Positions 22,156 through 33,430 of a stretch of DNA of 64,000 bases are shown piece after piece. The stretch covers positions 1,240,001 to 1,304,000 of the forward strand of contig JAAVLQ010000001.1 in NCBI GenBank assembly GCA_012103075.1. The letters are read 5' to 3'. This stretch comes from Brucella cytisi (GTDB taxonomy: Bacteria; Pseudomonadota; Alphaproteobacteria; Rhizobiales; Rhizobiaceae). The position numbers were made by a program, and so were the translations under genes. The notes below the pieces were generated by a model, which saw only the letters and a program-made list of their open reading frames with translations, searched no databases and was not told where the DNA came from. Positions within the stretch are counted from its first letter, which is position 1. Each line of letters opens with the position of its first letter.

Positions 22156-22337
22156 AGCGAAATGTTCCTGTGTCATTTCCTTGGGCTGTTTACGGGGCAT
22201 TTCAGTGCGGCGAGGTTGCAACCAACCTCGCCTGAAGTCATTTTGTGAAGGGCGTTATAGTTCTCTTGACGATTGCATGCCATGCTCGCGGCAATAAAAA
22301 GCGAATTTCTTACTGGTTTTAGAAAGAGGTGCGGGAC

Positions 22338-22958
22338 ATGAATTTGAGGAAGAAGGTTCTGGCTCTCAGTGCAGTTCTTGCCATCGTAGCTCCCCGGGCG
22401 GAAGCCGCCGCGATCTTTCGCGAATTCAGCTACTATACCGTGAGCGGCAAAACGGCAGCGGACCTCGACAAGGCTCTTTCCCGCAATGGACCCTTCCTCA
22501 AGAAGACTGGTCAGCATCATCCCGGTGCCGCTGAAATCCGTTTCGATGCGAAGGTACGTTATGGTCGCGCGCCCGGGAAAGCCTGCAAGGTGCAGGACGT
22601 TTATGTAAACGTTCACGCAAAGGTCTCCCTGCCCCGCTGGAAACAGCGCCGCAAGGCCACGCCGGAACTGGCGCTGATCTGGGATACCCTGTTGCAGGAT
22701 ATTCGCCGCCACGAAGAGAGCCACATCGTCATTGCCCGCAGCTTTGCAAGCCAGATGGAACGGGAAATACGCGGACTGCGCACCCGCACGGATTGCTCTG
22801 TGCTTCGCGCTGACATCGACAAAGTGACTGCACGCCTTATGGAAGCGCATGATAAGGAGCAACAACGGTTTGACCGGGTTGAGACGATCAATTTCGAAAA
22901 CCGCTTTGCACGCTTGCTGACTTATCGCATGGAGCGCGCCCAGCAGGCTTCCAAATAA
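22338..22958 (+). CDS. DUF922-family secreted putative zinc protease
   Basis: Signal peptide (KKVLALSAVLAIVAPRAEA), then a domain with DIRRHEESHIVIARSF, where HEESH is an HExxH zinc-protease motif as in the DUF922 family. Intact at about 206 residues. The substrate is unknown and protease activity is inferred only from the motif. APRAEA in the signal region could originally have been APWAEA, since the codon pair reads CCCCGGGCG. Confidence 0.75.
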   Translation: MNLRKKVLALSAVLAIVAPRAEAAAIFREFSYYTVSGKTAADLDKALSRNGPFLKKTGQHHPGAAEIRFDAKVRYGRAPGKACKVQDVYVNVHAKVSLPRWKQRRKATPELALIWDTLLQDIRRHEESHIVIARSFASQMEREIRGLRTRTDCSVLRADIDKVTARLMEAHDKEQQRFDRVETINFENRFARLLTYRMERAQQASK

Positions 22959-22971
22959 CAGTAGTGCCGAA

Positions 22972-23565
22972 CTATCTCAATTCGCGGCGTATAGCCTGCG
23001 TCATCAATGCTGCTTCATGGAACCCTGACAGGATAAGTTTCAGCTTGCCCGGATAGTGGCAAGCATCGCCGATAGCGTAGACCTTCGGACTTGAAGTTCT
23101 GAAGGTCTCGGGACTAACAGCCAGCATGTTGCCCGTCTTGATTAAGGAAACTTCGGCCAGAGGGTCGGGACGGATAACCTGTCCATCGAGACCGAAAGCA
23201 CCAAGACCGGATGCAATCACCGCTGTCCGTGCTTCAAGCTTGTCGCCATTGCTAGTGTCAACAGCCACGCCGTCATCATCGACCGCGATGCTGACCGCGA
23301 TCTTGTTGAAATGAAAAACAGGATTATATGGCGCGATCTGCTTGAGAAGCCTTTCGACCAGCTCCTCACCCATGATTTCAGGAAACCCGGGCACGTCGTA
23401 AATCGGCTTGTCGGCATAGAGTGCCGCACATTGACCACCGGGCCGATCACTGGCATCGATGAGATGGCACCTGAAACCGAACAGCCCAAGCTGAAAAACG
23501 GAAAAGAGTGCAACAGGCCCGCAGCCGATAATGACAATATAATTCTGCGGTTCGGCGCCCATCAC
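22972..23565 (-). CDS. Short ferredoxin-NADP reductase-like flavoprotein lacking the NADPH domain
   Basis: Related to thioredoxin-reductase-like ferredoxin:NADP+ reductases, which are about 340 residues; this one is 197 with an open frame throughout. The FAD half is complete at the start (YIVIIGCGPVALFSVFQLG, then GGQCAALYADKPIYDVPGFPE). At residue 115 (VIASGLGAFGLDGQ) the sequence jumps to the C-terminal FAD motif (VYAIGDACHYPGKLKLIL), so the NADPH-binding domain of about 130 residues and the C-terminal tail are absent. It lies 20 bases downstream of a 2Fe-2S ferredoxin gene on the same strand. Either it is a genuine compact flavoprotein or the assembly lost a multiple of three bases. Confidence 0.75.
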   Translation of the reverse strand: MMGAEPQNYIVIIGCGPVALFSVFQLGLFGFRCHLIDASDRPGGQCAALYADKPIYDVPGFPEIMGEELVERLLKQIAPYNPVFHFNKIAVSIAVDDDGVAVDTSNGDKLEARTAVIASGLGAFGLDGQVIRPDPLAEVSLIKTGNMLAVSPETFRTSSPKVYAIGDACHYPGKLKLILSGFHEAALMTQAIRRELR

Positions 23566-23585
23566 ATCACCATCTCTTTCAAAAC

Positions 23586-24162
<577 letters not shown>

Positions 24163-24238
24163 ATGATGTGAATTGAGGGACGGTTAGGAATGACGGACAG
24201 AATCCAGCGCTACAGTGGATGCAATCATGAAATGAAAT

Positions 24239-24373
24239 TCAGTCATCCAGACACTCTGTACGGGTATTTATGTTAATAAACTCGTAGAGCTTTTCTGGAT
24301 GAAGGAAACGGTCCGGATCGATTTCCACAACTTGCTGGTAAATGCGGGAAGCCCGGAAATGTCGAATTTTCAT
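24239..24373 (-). CDS. Possible 44-residue ORF
   Basis: ATG at 24373 opens MKIRHFRASRIYQQVVEIDP and closes with TGA at 24239-24241. It has a protein-like composition (HPEKLYEFI) but only a poor upstream ribosome site. The frame continues open past this TGA to 23912, so it may be the start of the gene described in the previous entry, interrupted by a miscalled base. No family recognised. Confidence 0.3.
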   Translation of the reverse strand: MKIRHFRASRIYQQVVEIDPDRFLHPEKLYEFININTRTECLDD

Positions 24374-24542
24374 GAATTGAGCCGGTTTCCGTTAACCTTG
24401 TATTTAAAGTTTTAGGTATCGGCAGAAGAGGCCTATTTCCTTAACAAGCCCGAGCCGATACGATGCAAAATGGCGGAGAAAGTTTTGTAACGGTCTTTTT
24501 ATGGTCCGACCGTCGCAGTAATGAGTACGAGGTAGGCAAACA

Positions 24543-27500
24543 ATGGCTTCCAAATCCAAGGCACAGAAGCTCGACCTTGAGGTTGAAAAGGCGCTGGAAC
24601 AGGCACTTGATATCGATTTCGGAGACGATCTTGATATCGACATGGACTTGAGTGCGTTCGATGAAGGCTTCTCCGTCGATGATCTGGAAGAACAGATTTC
24701 GCGCGCGGCTGAAGAACTTGTTGCTGAGCAGAAGACCAAGACGGTAGAGCCCGTTGCCGTTTCCCCTGTGGAAACTGCTGCAAAAGTGGCCACCATCACC
24801 ACTGCCTCGGTGATTGCAACGCCTGCAGCGCCGCCGGTCCCGCCGGTTGTGAAAGCTGCCGGACCAGTTTCACAAGCCACGGCCAACGTTCAGCACAAGC
24901 CTGCCAACACTTCGAAGGTCGCAACGCCTGCGCCCGAACCTGTTATCAGCAAGCCTGTTTCCGCTGCACCTGTTGCAACCGCCGCCACCGTTGCATCCCC
25001 TACCTTCACGCCGGCCAATGACGATTCCCGCAGTGAAAAGCGATTATCGCCGCTCCACGTCGTGCGACGGAAAACTCCTCTAAGCTTTTCTGGACGACAA
25101 CTGCAATCAGCGTGCTCTGGGCCGCTGGCGGCGTCGCCCTGAGCAAAGCCATCAATCCTGATGTCTTTTCGACCCTGCAAGCCACCAAGGACTTTTTCAC
25201 CTCGCCCGCCGGCCTCGGCGTCGTTGCGGGTGTAGCATTGCCGGTCGCCATGTTCTGGGGCTTCGCGCAACTCGTAAAACGCGCGCAGGAAATGCATACG
25301 GCAGCACGCAGCATGTCGGAAGCTGCGATGCGCCTGCTCCAGCCGGAAGCCGTATCCGGTGATCGCGTTTCTACCCTCGGACAGGCAGTGCGCCGCGAAG
25401 TCGCCGCCATGAACGAAGGCATCGAACGCACCTTGGCTCGTGCCGTCGAGCTGGAAACGCTCGTTCAGTCCGAAGTCAATCAGCTTGAGCGTGCTTATAG
25501 CGACAATGAAGTTCGCATTCGTTCGCTCGTCAGCGATCTGGGCAATGAGCGTGAAGCTGTTGTCAGCCATGCCGAACGGGTACGTTCATCGATCTCCGGC
25601 GCGCATGAGCAGCTTAAGGAAGAACTTTCCAGCGCGTCCAACATCATTCGCGACAATGTTCTGTCTGCCTCGCAGCAGCTGAGCACCCTGCTCGGCGAAT
25701 CCGGTGAACGCCTGATCGGCAGCATCAACGAAAGCGGCGGCGCTATTGCCGAGGCCATTGAAACCCGCACCGGTGACATCGGCTCCCGCATCACGACTTC
25801 GGGCGAAGCTTTTGCAAACCTGCTCGATACGCGCATTGCAACGCTTGATGAACAGTCGCGCACTGTATCGGACCGCCTGACGGAAGCTCTGGACGAACGC
25901 ACGACCGGTATTGCCAATCTGCTCGGCGGTGCAACGCAATCCATGGTCAGCGAATTCGACACCCGTCTTGCCAACCTCGAAAGCACCCTTTCCGAGCGTG
26001 GCCGGTCGCTTCTGTCCGAATTCGAAGCCCGTGCGCATGCTCTCGACAGCAGCACTGAGAAGCTCAATGCAGCTCTCGAAACCCGTTCGCGCCAGATCAA
26101 CGAAAACCTCATCGCTCGTACTCGTGAAATCGCAGAGACCTTCTCCAGCGGTCGCACGTCTCTGAGCACGATGATCGACGAAACCAAGACAAAGATCGGC
26201 GAAGATCTGACATCTATCGGTGAAAGCGTCGGCAATATTCTTGGCGAAAAGGCCGATGCCTTTGCAGGCAAGCTTGCCGAAAGCCGTGATGTTCTGGCTG
26301 CTTCGCTGGAAGGCGAAACGGAACGCGTTTCCTCCGTCATCCGCGGTCATGCCGATACGCTTGCTGCACGCACGAGCGATATCGAGAATGCCGTTAACGT
26401 CAGCGCATCTGCCCTCAACACCGTTGCCGATAGTCATGCGGCAATTCTGGAAGAGCGGACCAACGCATTGCGCGAGACAATGGCAAGCCATTCCGCACTG
26501 CTTGATGCAAGCTTTGCAGACCACGCTCGTTCGCTGGAAGAGCGCGCCACCACGCTTCATGGTGTCATCGCGGGCAATCAAGCCATGCTTGCTCAACTGA
26601 TGGATGAGCGTGCCGCCGCAATGCGCGATAACTTCAACGAAAACCGTGAGGTTCTCGCTCGCACTTTTGATGAGCGCGTAAATTCGCTACAGGCGCTCAT
26701 CACTGATAATCAGAACACACTCGCACGCATTCTCGATGAACGTGCAAGCAGCATGAGTGATTCCATTGGTGCCGGTCGCGATGCATTTGTTGCCGCCTTG
26801 GGCGAACATGTTCGTCAGGTCGAAGAGCACACGAGCGGCCTTCATAACGTCCTGAGCGATCACAACAATGCCCTCTCCGGCATTCTGGACGGTCACGAGC
26901 GCACAATTGAAACGCGTGCTGCCGAAATCCGCTCGACCCTGAGTGAGAGCACGACATCCCTGAGCCAGACGCTGCAGGATCACAGCGATATCCGGAACAG
27001 CGCACGACCAACCTTCACAACGCAATTTCCGACAGCAGTTCGACCATCAGCCGCGCATTCGAAGGCCAGACCGGCATTATCGAAGAACGCACACAGACGA
27101 TGGAAAAGGCACTCACCATCGGCGTCGACAATGTCCGCCGAGCACTCGAACAGAGCGCTGGCATCGTTGCTGGCACGCTGCGCGAGAAGATCGGCGAAGC
27201 CGCGAGCACGCTTTCGGCTGAAGCAGCCAAGGCTGGTGAAGCTCTGGACGGTTTCGGCGAAGCATTCAGCGCTCGCCTGATCGATAATCTGTCTGGCACG
27301 GAAGCACGTCTCGGCGACCGCGCCGACGCGATTGCCGGTCGTCTTGGTGAGATCGAAAGCCGCCTCACCGGCGAGCTTGGCTCAATCGAAGCCCGCATCG
27401 CCAACACGGCAAGCAGAACCAGCGAAACGCTTGCCGGTCACAGCGAAGCCTTCGCTGCAAGCGTCGCCGACAACCTTGCTGGCACCGAAACGCGCCTCAA

Positions 27501-29408
27501 TGAACGCGCCAGCGCTATTGCCAGCGGTCTTGAAGCAATCGAAAGCCGCCTCACCGGCGAACTTAACTTAGCTCGATTGAAGCGCGGATTGCCGATACGG
27601 CTTCCGGGACGAGTGAAACGCTTGCAGGCCATAGCGAGTCCTTCTCGGCCAGCGTTGCCGACAATCTCGCTGGTACCGAAACGCGCCTCGCTGAGCGTGC
27701 TGACGCGATTGCAACCCGTCTCGGTGATATCGGCTCGCGCATCACGATGGAACTCGGTTCCGTCGAGGCTCGTATTGCACAGGTAACCGACACGACTGCG
27801 GTGACGCTGGAAGAACGTACTCGTGAGCTCAATGCCGTTCTCGCTGCCCGTTCGCAGGAAATCACCAAGATCCTCAACGATACGGCAGAACCGCTTGTAC
27901 AGCGGCTTGCTGATAGCGGTCGTGGACTGGCGCAGCAGCTTGAAGAAGCAACCCATGCCGCAACCGACAGGCTTCGTTCGGAAAATGCCGCTCTGGTCAA
28001 TGCGCTTGCAAGCCGCACCGCGGAAACGATTGCCGCTGTTCAGCAGGCCAAGACCGGTCTTTCCGACAATGTCAGCGAACTGATCGATCGTCTTGCAGCC
28101 TCCAACGGCGAACTGGGCAAGTTGATCGACACTGCAACGCGCAATCTCACTGATATCGATGGTCGCCTTGTCGACACGACCTCGAGCTTCGTTGAGAACA
28201 CCAACCGTGCAGCACAGATGTTCCGGGCCTCCACTGGCCTGATTGACGGCAATATCGGCACGCTGCGCGCGATCTCCGACAGCACGCTGTCGCAGATCGC
28301 AGACATCGCCGACCGTTTCGAAGAGCACGGAAAGGTTCTCTCTTCGGCTTCCGACATGATCAACACGGCCCAGAACGGCCTTGTCAGCACGCTTGAAGAT
28401 CGCCATCAGGCGCTCGACAAACTGGCATCCGGTCTCGTCGAGAAGTCGGAAGGCGTGGAAAAGCTGATGCTGTCCTTCGAAGGGCTGGTGACCTCCGCAT
28501 TCCAGCGCGCCGAAGGCCAGACCCGTTCGTCTGCCGAGAAGATGCGGGAAAGCGTTTCGGAAATCGTTGAACAGGCAGCACAGAAGTTCTCTGCAGCAAC
28601 CGACGATATTCGCCGCACTGCAAGCGAAATTCGCAACGAGCTCAACACGACACGTGGCGAACTGAAGCGTGGCGTTCTCGACATGCCTGCCGAGGCCAAG
28701 GAAACAACGACCGCTATGCGCAAAGCCGTGAGCGAGCAGATCAATGCGCTCAAGGAACTGGCCGAAATCGTCAATAAGTCCGGTCGTCTGGTAGATGTCG
28801 GCGAAAGCCGTGCTGATCGCCCGGTTTCGCGTCCGGCACCGGCAGCAGCTCGTCCAGCGCCCGTTCAGGCACCGGTGGTACAGGCAGATGTTGCAATTCG
28901 CCAGCGCGCCTACGAAGCGCCGAAGGCTCAGCCTGCACCGACAGCCGCACAGGCAGAAAAGCCACGTGGATGGGTGTCTGATCTCCTAGCCCGTGCTTCC
29001 CGCGAGGAAGAAGAAGCAACGCAGCCGAAAGCACAGCCGGTCGCAACGCCTCGTTCACCAAGCCATGTCGTTGAATCGCTGAACTCGCTTTCGGTGGACA
29101 TTGCCCGCGCTATCGACCACGAAGCTTCGGTGGAGCTTTGGGACCGTTATCGTCGCGGTGAACGAAACGTCTTTACTCGCCGTCTCTACACGCTGAAGGG
29201 GCAGCAGACTTTTGATGATATCAAGCGCAAGTATCAGACGGATGGTGAATTCCGCCGCGCCGTTGATCGCTACATGGACGACTTCCAGCGTCTGCTTGAA
29301 GATGTAGCCCGCAACGACCGTGACAACATGGTGACGCGGACTTACCTCACCTCAGACACTGGCAAGGTCTACACCATGCTTGCCCACGCAAGCGGTCGCC
29401 TTCGCTAA
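24543..29408 (+). CDS. gpr: Growth pole ring protein GPR homologue, membrane-anchored giant coiled-coil repeat protein (three frame breaks)
   Basis: About 1,620 residues. An acidic N-terminus (DIDFGDDLDIDMDLSAFDEG) and an Ala/Pro/Val linker precede two transmembrane helices (TTAISVLWAAGGVALSKA and LGVVAGVALPVAMFWGFAQL). Then come some 1,200 residues of apolipoprotein-like helical repeats (ERTxxLxxxL, ARLxxLE patterns). A conserved globular C-terminus holds SLSVDIARAIDHEASVELWD, RRLYTLKGQQTFDDI and VYTMLAHASGRLR. This architecture matches Agrobacterium GPR, which forms a ring at the growing pole. The frame breaks near 25039 (A run short by one), near 26993 (CCTGG read CCGG) and at 27561-27570 (ACTTA duplicated). 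Confidence 0.8.
27352..27728 (+). repeat. Tandem 186-base repeats inside the GPR gene
   Basis: A 62-residue unit beginning IESRLTGEL and containing SETLAGHSE, SVADNLAGTETRL occurs twice in tandem (about 27352-27537 and 27538-27728), with a partial related copy just before (IDNLSGTEARLGDRADAI). The copies differ by a few residues, so the duplication is fairly recent. The second copy also carries the extra ACTTA. Confidence 0.8.
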
Positions 29409-29420
29409 GACCAGAACTAA

Positions 29421-29447
29421 AACGCGGCCTTCGGGCCGCGTTTTTGT
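29421..29447 (+). terminator. Rho-independent terminator after the GPR gene
   Basis: AACGCGGCC pairs with GGCCGCGTT around a TTCG tetraloop and ends in a T run, 13 bases past the stop. Confidence 0.85.
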
Positions 29448-29481
29448 TTGTCTGGCTCGGATTAAACCGGCTGGTTCCGTT

Positions 29482-29520
29482 CAATAAAAAGGTCGACGCA
29501 ACACGCCGACCTTTTTATTG
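29482..29520. terminator. Long symmetrical hairpin, probable bidirectional terminator
   Basis: CAATAAAAAGGTCG pairs perfectly over 14 bases with CGACCTTTTTATTG around an 11-base loop. The A and T runs on both arms suit termination in both directions between the GPR gene and the converging lipoprotein gene. Confidence 0.7.
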
Positions 29521-29598
29521 TTCCACCTTGCCTCGGTTGGAGTACGTCTCGAAAAGTGTGAAACGGTTTTAGACAAGATGTGCTTAAAAAACAAACGG

Positions 29599-30201
29599 TT
29601 AGAGCGCTGTCACTGTCCAGCTAACAATCTCGCTAGCAGTCCGTTCAAAAGCCGCGTCAAGTGCCTTCACATAGGCCGCATTCGTTGCGCCGCTTACCGG
29701 AATGGCCGTACGGAATACGCGGGTTGCACGTACTTCGCCGTTCTTGTCATTCATCAGTTTGACAGCCAGTTCGACCACTGCGAGCTTAGGCGATGCATAG
29801 GCCTGAATGCCGAACATGCGCAGATCGGTCAGAATCTGATAGTTGATTGCCAGCCCGTCTCCCGGACGTCCAATCCCGCCGAACACACCTGTATTCTCAT
29901 AGGCCTGCACCAGACGTGATTGCACAATGTTCGTCAGCCTGTCACCCCATTGAGCACCCTTCAGATATTCGATGGAACCGGGCGCTGAGCTGACAACGAT
30001 ATTCTCGCTATCGAGCGCCTTAAGGGCTGTTGGCGTCGGAACCAGCAACTGTGTGCTCTTGCGGCTTGGCGAAGAAACACCCGGCTGCGGTGCAGACAGA
30101 TTGAACGTGTCGAGCGGCGTTGTCGTCCCGCAGCCAGCAAGAAGTATGCTGAGCAGAACAGATATTGAAGTTGTACGACAAAGAGTGCGACGTGATTTCA
30201 T
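29599..30201 (-). CDS. ABC-type transport auxiliary lipoprotein (PqiC/DUF330-like)
   Basis: Starts MKSRRTL (30201) with a lipoprotein signal (SISVLLSILLAGCG, Cys lipidation site in LAGC). The mature domain of about 180 residues has the ABC_trans_aux pattern (VAVELAVKLMNDKNGEVRATRVF near the end). It is the last gene of the mlaE-mlaF-mlaD operon, where such lipoproteins are thought to act as the outer-membrane or periplasmic partner of MCE lipid transporters. The upstream ATG at 30228 overlaps mlaD and is less likely. Confidence 0.82.
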   Translation of the reverse strand: MKSRRTLCRTTSISVLLSILLAGCGTTTPLDTFNLSAPQPGVSSPSRKSTQLLVPTPTALKALDSENIVVSSAPGSIEYLKGAQWGDRLTNIVQSRLVQAYENTGVFGGIGRPGDGLAINYQILTDLRMFGIQAYASPKLAVVELAVKLMNDKNGEVRATRVFRTAIPVSGATNAAYVKALDAAFERTASEIVSWTVTAL

Positions 30202-30224
30202 GTCAATAAGGCTAGCTTTGGAAA

Positions 30225-31220
30225 TCAATGACGCGTCCTCCCGTCATACTGAGGTACATTCCCTTTACCGCCAAAGATAAGGCGCTGAGGGTTACGCTCG
30301 AGATCGGTAATTGCCTGTTCTATGCGCTGAATGGAGCGGCGGCTATCCACCACGACGGATTGCACATCACGCAATCCCTGTCCCGAAAAACGCTGGAGAT
30401 TGTCCGCAATCGGCCCCATCCGCTTGTCGAGATTGTCGGATGTCTGGCGGATGGATTCCAGCGTTGCCTTAGCCTGTGCAACAACCCCATCCTTGTCGTC
30501 GCTCGACAGGAGCTTGTCGGTCTTCGCCAGAATGGCGTCAACACGCACAGAAGCAGCGTTCAAGCGAGCCATCATATCCTTGGCGTCAGTGACGATCTGG
30601 TTGATGTTTCCGGTGTTCTCACCAAGTTCCTGAATAATGTTGGCGTTCTGTGCCAGTGCGTCGGTGAAAGTCTTCGTGTTGTTGATTGTATCCGTCAGCG
30701 GTCCACGAGCATCCTTTACGAAACCCTCCAACTGACCAAGTACGGCATTGGCTCGTGCAGCAATATCCTGTGCGGTAGCAAGAAGATTGTTGATTGAGGA
30801 CGGATCGGCATCAATACGCGCAACCGAATCTACGTTTGCAGCCTCGGTCAGAAGATTGGGCTCATCAAGACGACCGCCCTTCAGTTCAATATAAGCCTGC
30901 CCGGTCAGTCCCTGAAAACCGAGGGTTGCTGCAGTTGAGCGGGTGATAGGTGTTGTCGCGTTGACGCGAGTTTTGACGATCACCATTTCTGGATTGGACG
31001 GATCAAGACGCAGCGCCCGAACATCGCCAACTTTGATACCGTTGAATAGAACCTGACTCCCGATCGAAAGGCCAGTCACGGAACCCGGGATGCGAACATC
31101 AAGCTCCAGAGAATCGCGTGCTTCCCCAAAACGGGCGATCCAGAACACAAACGCGAAAGCCAACAGGCTGACGATCAGCGTAAAGACACCCACCAGTACA
31201 TAATTGGCTTTAGTTTCCAT
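30225..31220 (-). CDS. mlaD: MCE family protein (MlaD-like lipid transport substrate-binding protein)
   Basis: 331 residues, intact. One N-terminal transmembrane anchor (NYVLVGVFTLIVSLLAFAFVFW) is followed by the MCE domain (IPGSVTGLSIGSQVLFNGIKVGDV, LGFQGLTGQAYIELKGG). A long helical C-terminus with repeated NIIQEL, TDAKDMMARL and LESIRQ segments forms the tunnel-like extension seen in single-MCE proteins. It sits between the ATPase and the lipoprotein genes and starts three bases after the ATPase stop. Confidence 0.88.
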   Translation of the reverse strand: METKANYVLVGVFTLIVSLLAFAFVFWIARFGEARDSLELDVRIPGSVTGLSIGSQVLFNGIKVGDVRALRLDPSNPEMVIVKTRVNATTPITRSTAATLGFQGLTGQAYIELKGGRLDEPNLLTEAANVDSVARIDADPSSINNLLATAQDIAARANAVLGQLEGFVKDARGPLTDTINNTKTFTDALAQNANIIQELGENTGNINQIVTDAKDMMARLNAASVRVDAILAKTDKLLSSDDKDGVVAQAKATLESIRQTSDNLDKRMGPIADNLQRFSGQGLRDVQSVVVDSRRSIQRIEQAITDLERNPQRLIFGGKGNVPQYDGRTRH

Positions 31221-31223
31221 ATC

Positions 31224-32085
31224 TTATCCAGTCTGCAAGCGGCTGCCGGGCCGCCGTCTCGTTGGCGCCGATGGATCAATCTGGCGCGCACGCTTGCCCC
31301 GAAAATAGGATTTAACCCACGGATCGTCTACCGTTAGCATGTCTTCAATGGTGCCGCTGACGAGTACCTTCTTGTTTCCAAGAACGGCAATCCGGTCGCA
31401 AATTGCAAAAGACTATCGAGATCATGAGTGACCATATAGACGGTCAGACCCATCGTATCCCGCAGATTGGCAATCAGGTCGTCAAACTCTGCAGCGCCAA
31501 TGGGATCAAGACCCGATGTCGGTTCGTCAAGGAACAGAATATCCGGATCCAGAGCCAGAGCACGTGCAAGCGCAGCACGCTTGATCATGCCGCCGGAAAG
31601 TTCGGACGGAAACTTTTCTGCCGTGTCAGGCTTCAAACCGACAAGGTCGATTTTCAGTCGCGCCAGCTCGTCCATCAGCTTCGGCGACAGATCAAGATAC
31701 TCGCGCATCGGAACCTGAATATTTTCAAGAACATTCAGCGCCGAAAATAGCGCCCCGTGCTGAAACAAGACGCCCATACGCATGTCGATGGACATTTTTT
31801 CCATCTCATTCAGCTGATCGATGTTGCGACCGAGAATCTCGATTTCACCCGACTGTTTCTTGTTGAGACCGAGAATGGTCCGCATCAGCACTGATTTTCC
31901 CGCCCCGAAGGACCGATGAAGCCCAGAACCTCGCCCCGGTAAATCTCAAGCGACAGCTTGTCGAGCACCGTCTGACGCCCGAACGAAACCGTCACGTCGC
32001 GCACCGAGATCATCGGCGCGGTCGTCTGGCGATTGTCTTCGTCCTGCAGTTGCGACCGGTGGTCGATGCCGTTCTCCATAACCAT
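31224..32085 (-). CDS. mlaF: ABC transporter ATP-binding protein, MlaF-like (two frame breaks)
   Basis: Cytoplasmic ATPase of the MCE lipid transporter. Walker A is GPSGAGKS once five G are restored near 31907. The Q-loop region is GVLFQHGALFSALNVLENI, the signature is LSGGMIKRAALARAL, and Walker B is PDILFLDEPTSGLDP. The frame breaks again near 31409 (TTGGCAATTTGC read TTGCAATTTGC). The C-terminus then ends at 31224. The first ATG at 32085 gives an unusually polar N-terminal extension; a start at 32079 is equally possible. Confidence 0.9.
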
Positions 32086-32195
32086 TCTTTAACCGAGCTT
32101 GGCTTCGGACTGAACCGTTGAACACGATTGAGGGGTCAATTTTCTGTGCAACTGTGTCTCAAAGAACCCATTAAAACAAAGAACATAAGCAGTTT

Positions 32196-33370
32196 CTAAA
32201 AATTAATGGCCGCATAGAACATCGCAAACAAACCATCCACGACAATAACCACAAAAATTGCTTTCACAACGGAAGCAGTAACACGACGGCCAAGTGATTC
32301 TGCACTGCCACCGACCTTCATACCTTCTACCGAGGCGAGAATCCCGATGATCATGGCCATAAACGGTGCCTTGATAAGACCGGCGAAATAAGTATTAAGC
32401 GCCACCGCATCATGCAGGCGGCTGATGAAAGCATCGGGCGAAATATTGGAATAGAACGGGCGACTCCACCTGCCCCAATCAATGCAGCCGCGGTCGGAAA
32501 TGATGGTGAGCAATGGCAGGACTACGACCAGCGCAACGAGACGGGGAAAAACCAGAACGCCGACCGGATTGAGGCCGATAACCGTCAGAGCATCCGTCTC
32601 CTCGCGCATTTTCATGGAGCCGATTTCAGCTGTGATCGCACTGCCTGAACGACCAGCGATCATGATAGCTGTCAGAAGCACCCCGAGTTCGCGCAGCACC
32701 AGAATGCCAACCAGATCGACGACAAAGATTTCTGCACCGAAATAGCGCAACTGAAATGCGCCCTGCTGGGCGATGATCGCACCAACGATCGTCGACATCA
32801 GGATGATAATGGGAATCGCACCGACGCCCATGCGGTCCATCTGCGTAACGATGGCAGCGATTGGAATACCGCTTCCTCGACCGTATTTCAGCTGGGCCCC
32901 GCGGATCGTGGCGCCCGGGATATGCATCGCCATCTTGAAGTCGTTACCCATAGAGATAACGCCACCGCCAAGCGCGGCCAGAAACGAGATAAAAAGAACG
33001 GCTTCTTCTGACGTGGAATATCCAGAGTACGTTCGACAGCCTGCCCCACTTCCTCCATCAGAGGGAGCCGGGATTGACGCACGCCTTCAAGCTGGGCGTC
33101 GGCACTCTTTGCAACGAGCCGCTGCCGCAAGCGTTCAATCAGCCAAGCACCTGCCGTATCGAGACCGGATACGCCAGAAACATCGATTATCGTTGCTTTG
33201 TGTTCGTCCGTTTTCTCAAGGCTGCGCATCTTGTCATCGACAAGATTGACGCTCTGCGAGACCCAGCGACCGCTCAACCTGATATGGCGCGCACCGTCCT
33301 GCTCCGTCAGATCAATCTTCGGCGCAGGATTATTGGTGGCTCTTGCTTTGTCGGCAGTGTCGGTCAACAT
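32196..33370 (-). CDS. mlaE: MlaE-family permease with N-terminal STAS domain (about three frame breaks)
   Basis: Residues 1-110 form a STAS domain (HIRLSGRWVSQSV, ATIIDVSGVSGLDTAGAWLI). The permease domain follows (GAIPIIILMSTIVGAIIAQQ, LRELGVLLTAIMIAGRSGSA, AEIGSMKMREETDAL), ending in FVVIVVDGLFAMFYAAINF. One break is near 33000 (CAGGAAGAA read CAGAAGAA). A second, compensated pair near 32484 and 32460 hides inside an open frame: the stretch read as DRGCIDWGRWSR makes sense only as AAALIGAGGVA in another frame. STAS-MlaE fusions are common in Hyphomicrobiales MCE operons. Confidence 0.88.
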
Positions 33371-33430
33371 GGCCTACCTCATATACGAGTCGTTGAACGA
33401 CCGAAATACTGCGTCCCAGAGGGCATCTCT

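Noticed and set aside
25495..26596. Two long minus-strand open frames opposite the GPR gene
   Set aside because: They mirror the repeat-rich coding strand; low stop density there follows from the biased codon usage of the repeats.
24543..29408. Kinesin-like or apolipoprotein annotation for the giant repeat protein
   Set aside because: No motor domain or P-loop is present; the similarity is only to amphipathic helical repeats. The GPR architecture fits better.
30228..30797. 189-residue plus-strand open frame opposite mlaD
   Set aside because: Antisense to the conserved MCE protein, no features of its own.
33074..33430. N-terminal extension of the epimerase gene
   Set aside because: The upstream part is antisense to the STAS domain of mlaE; the enolase N-terminal domain begins at ATG 33431.
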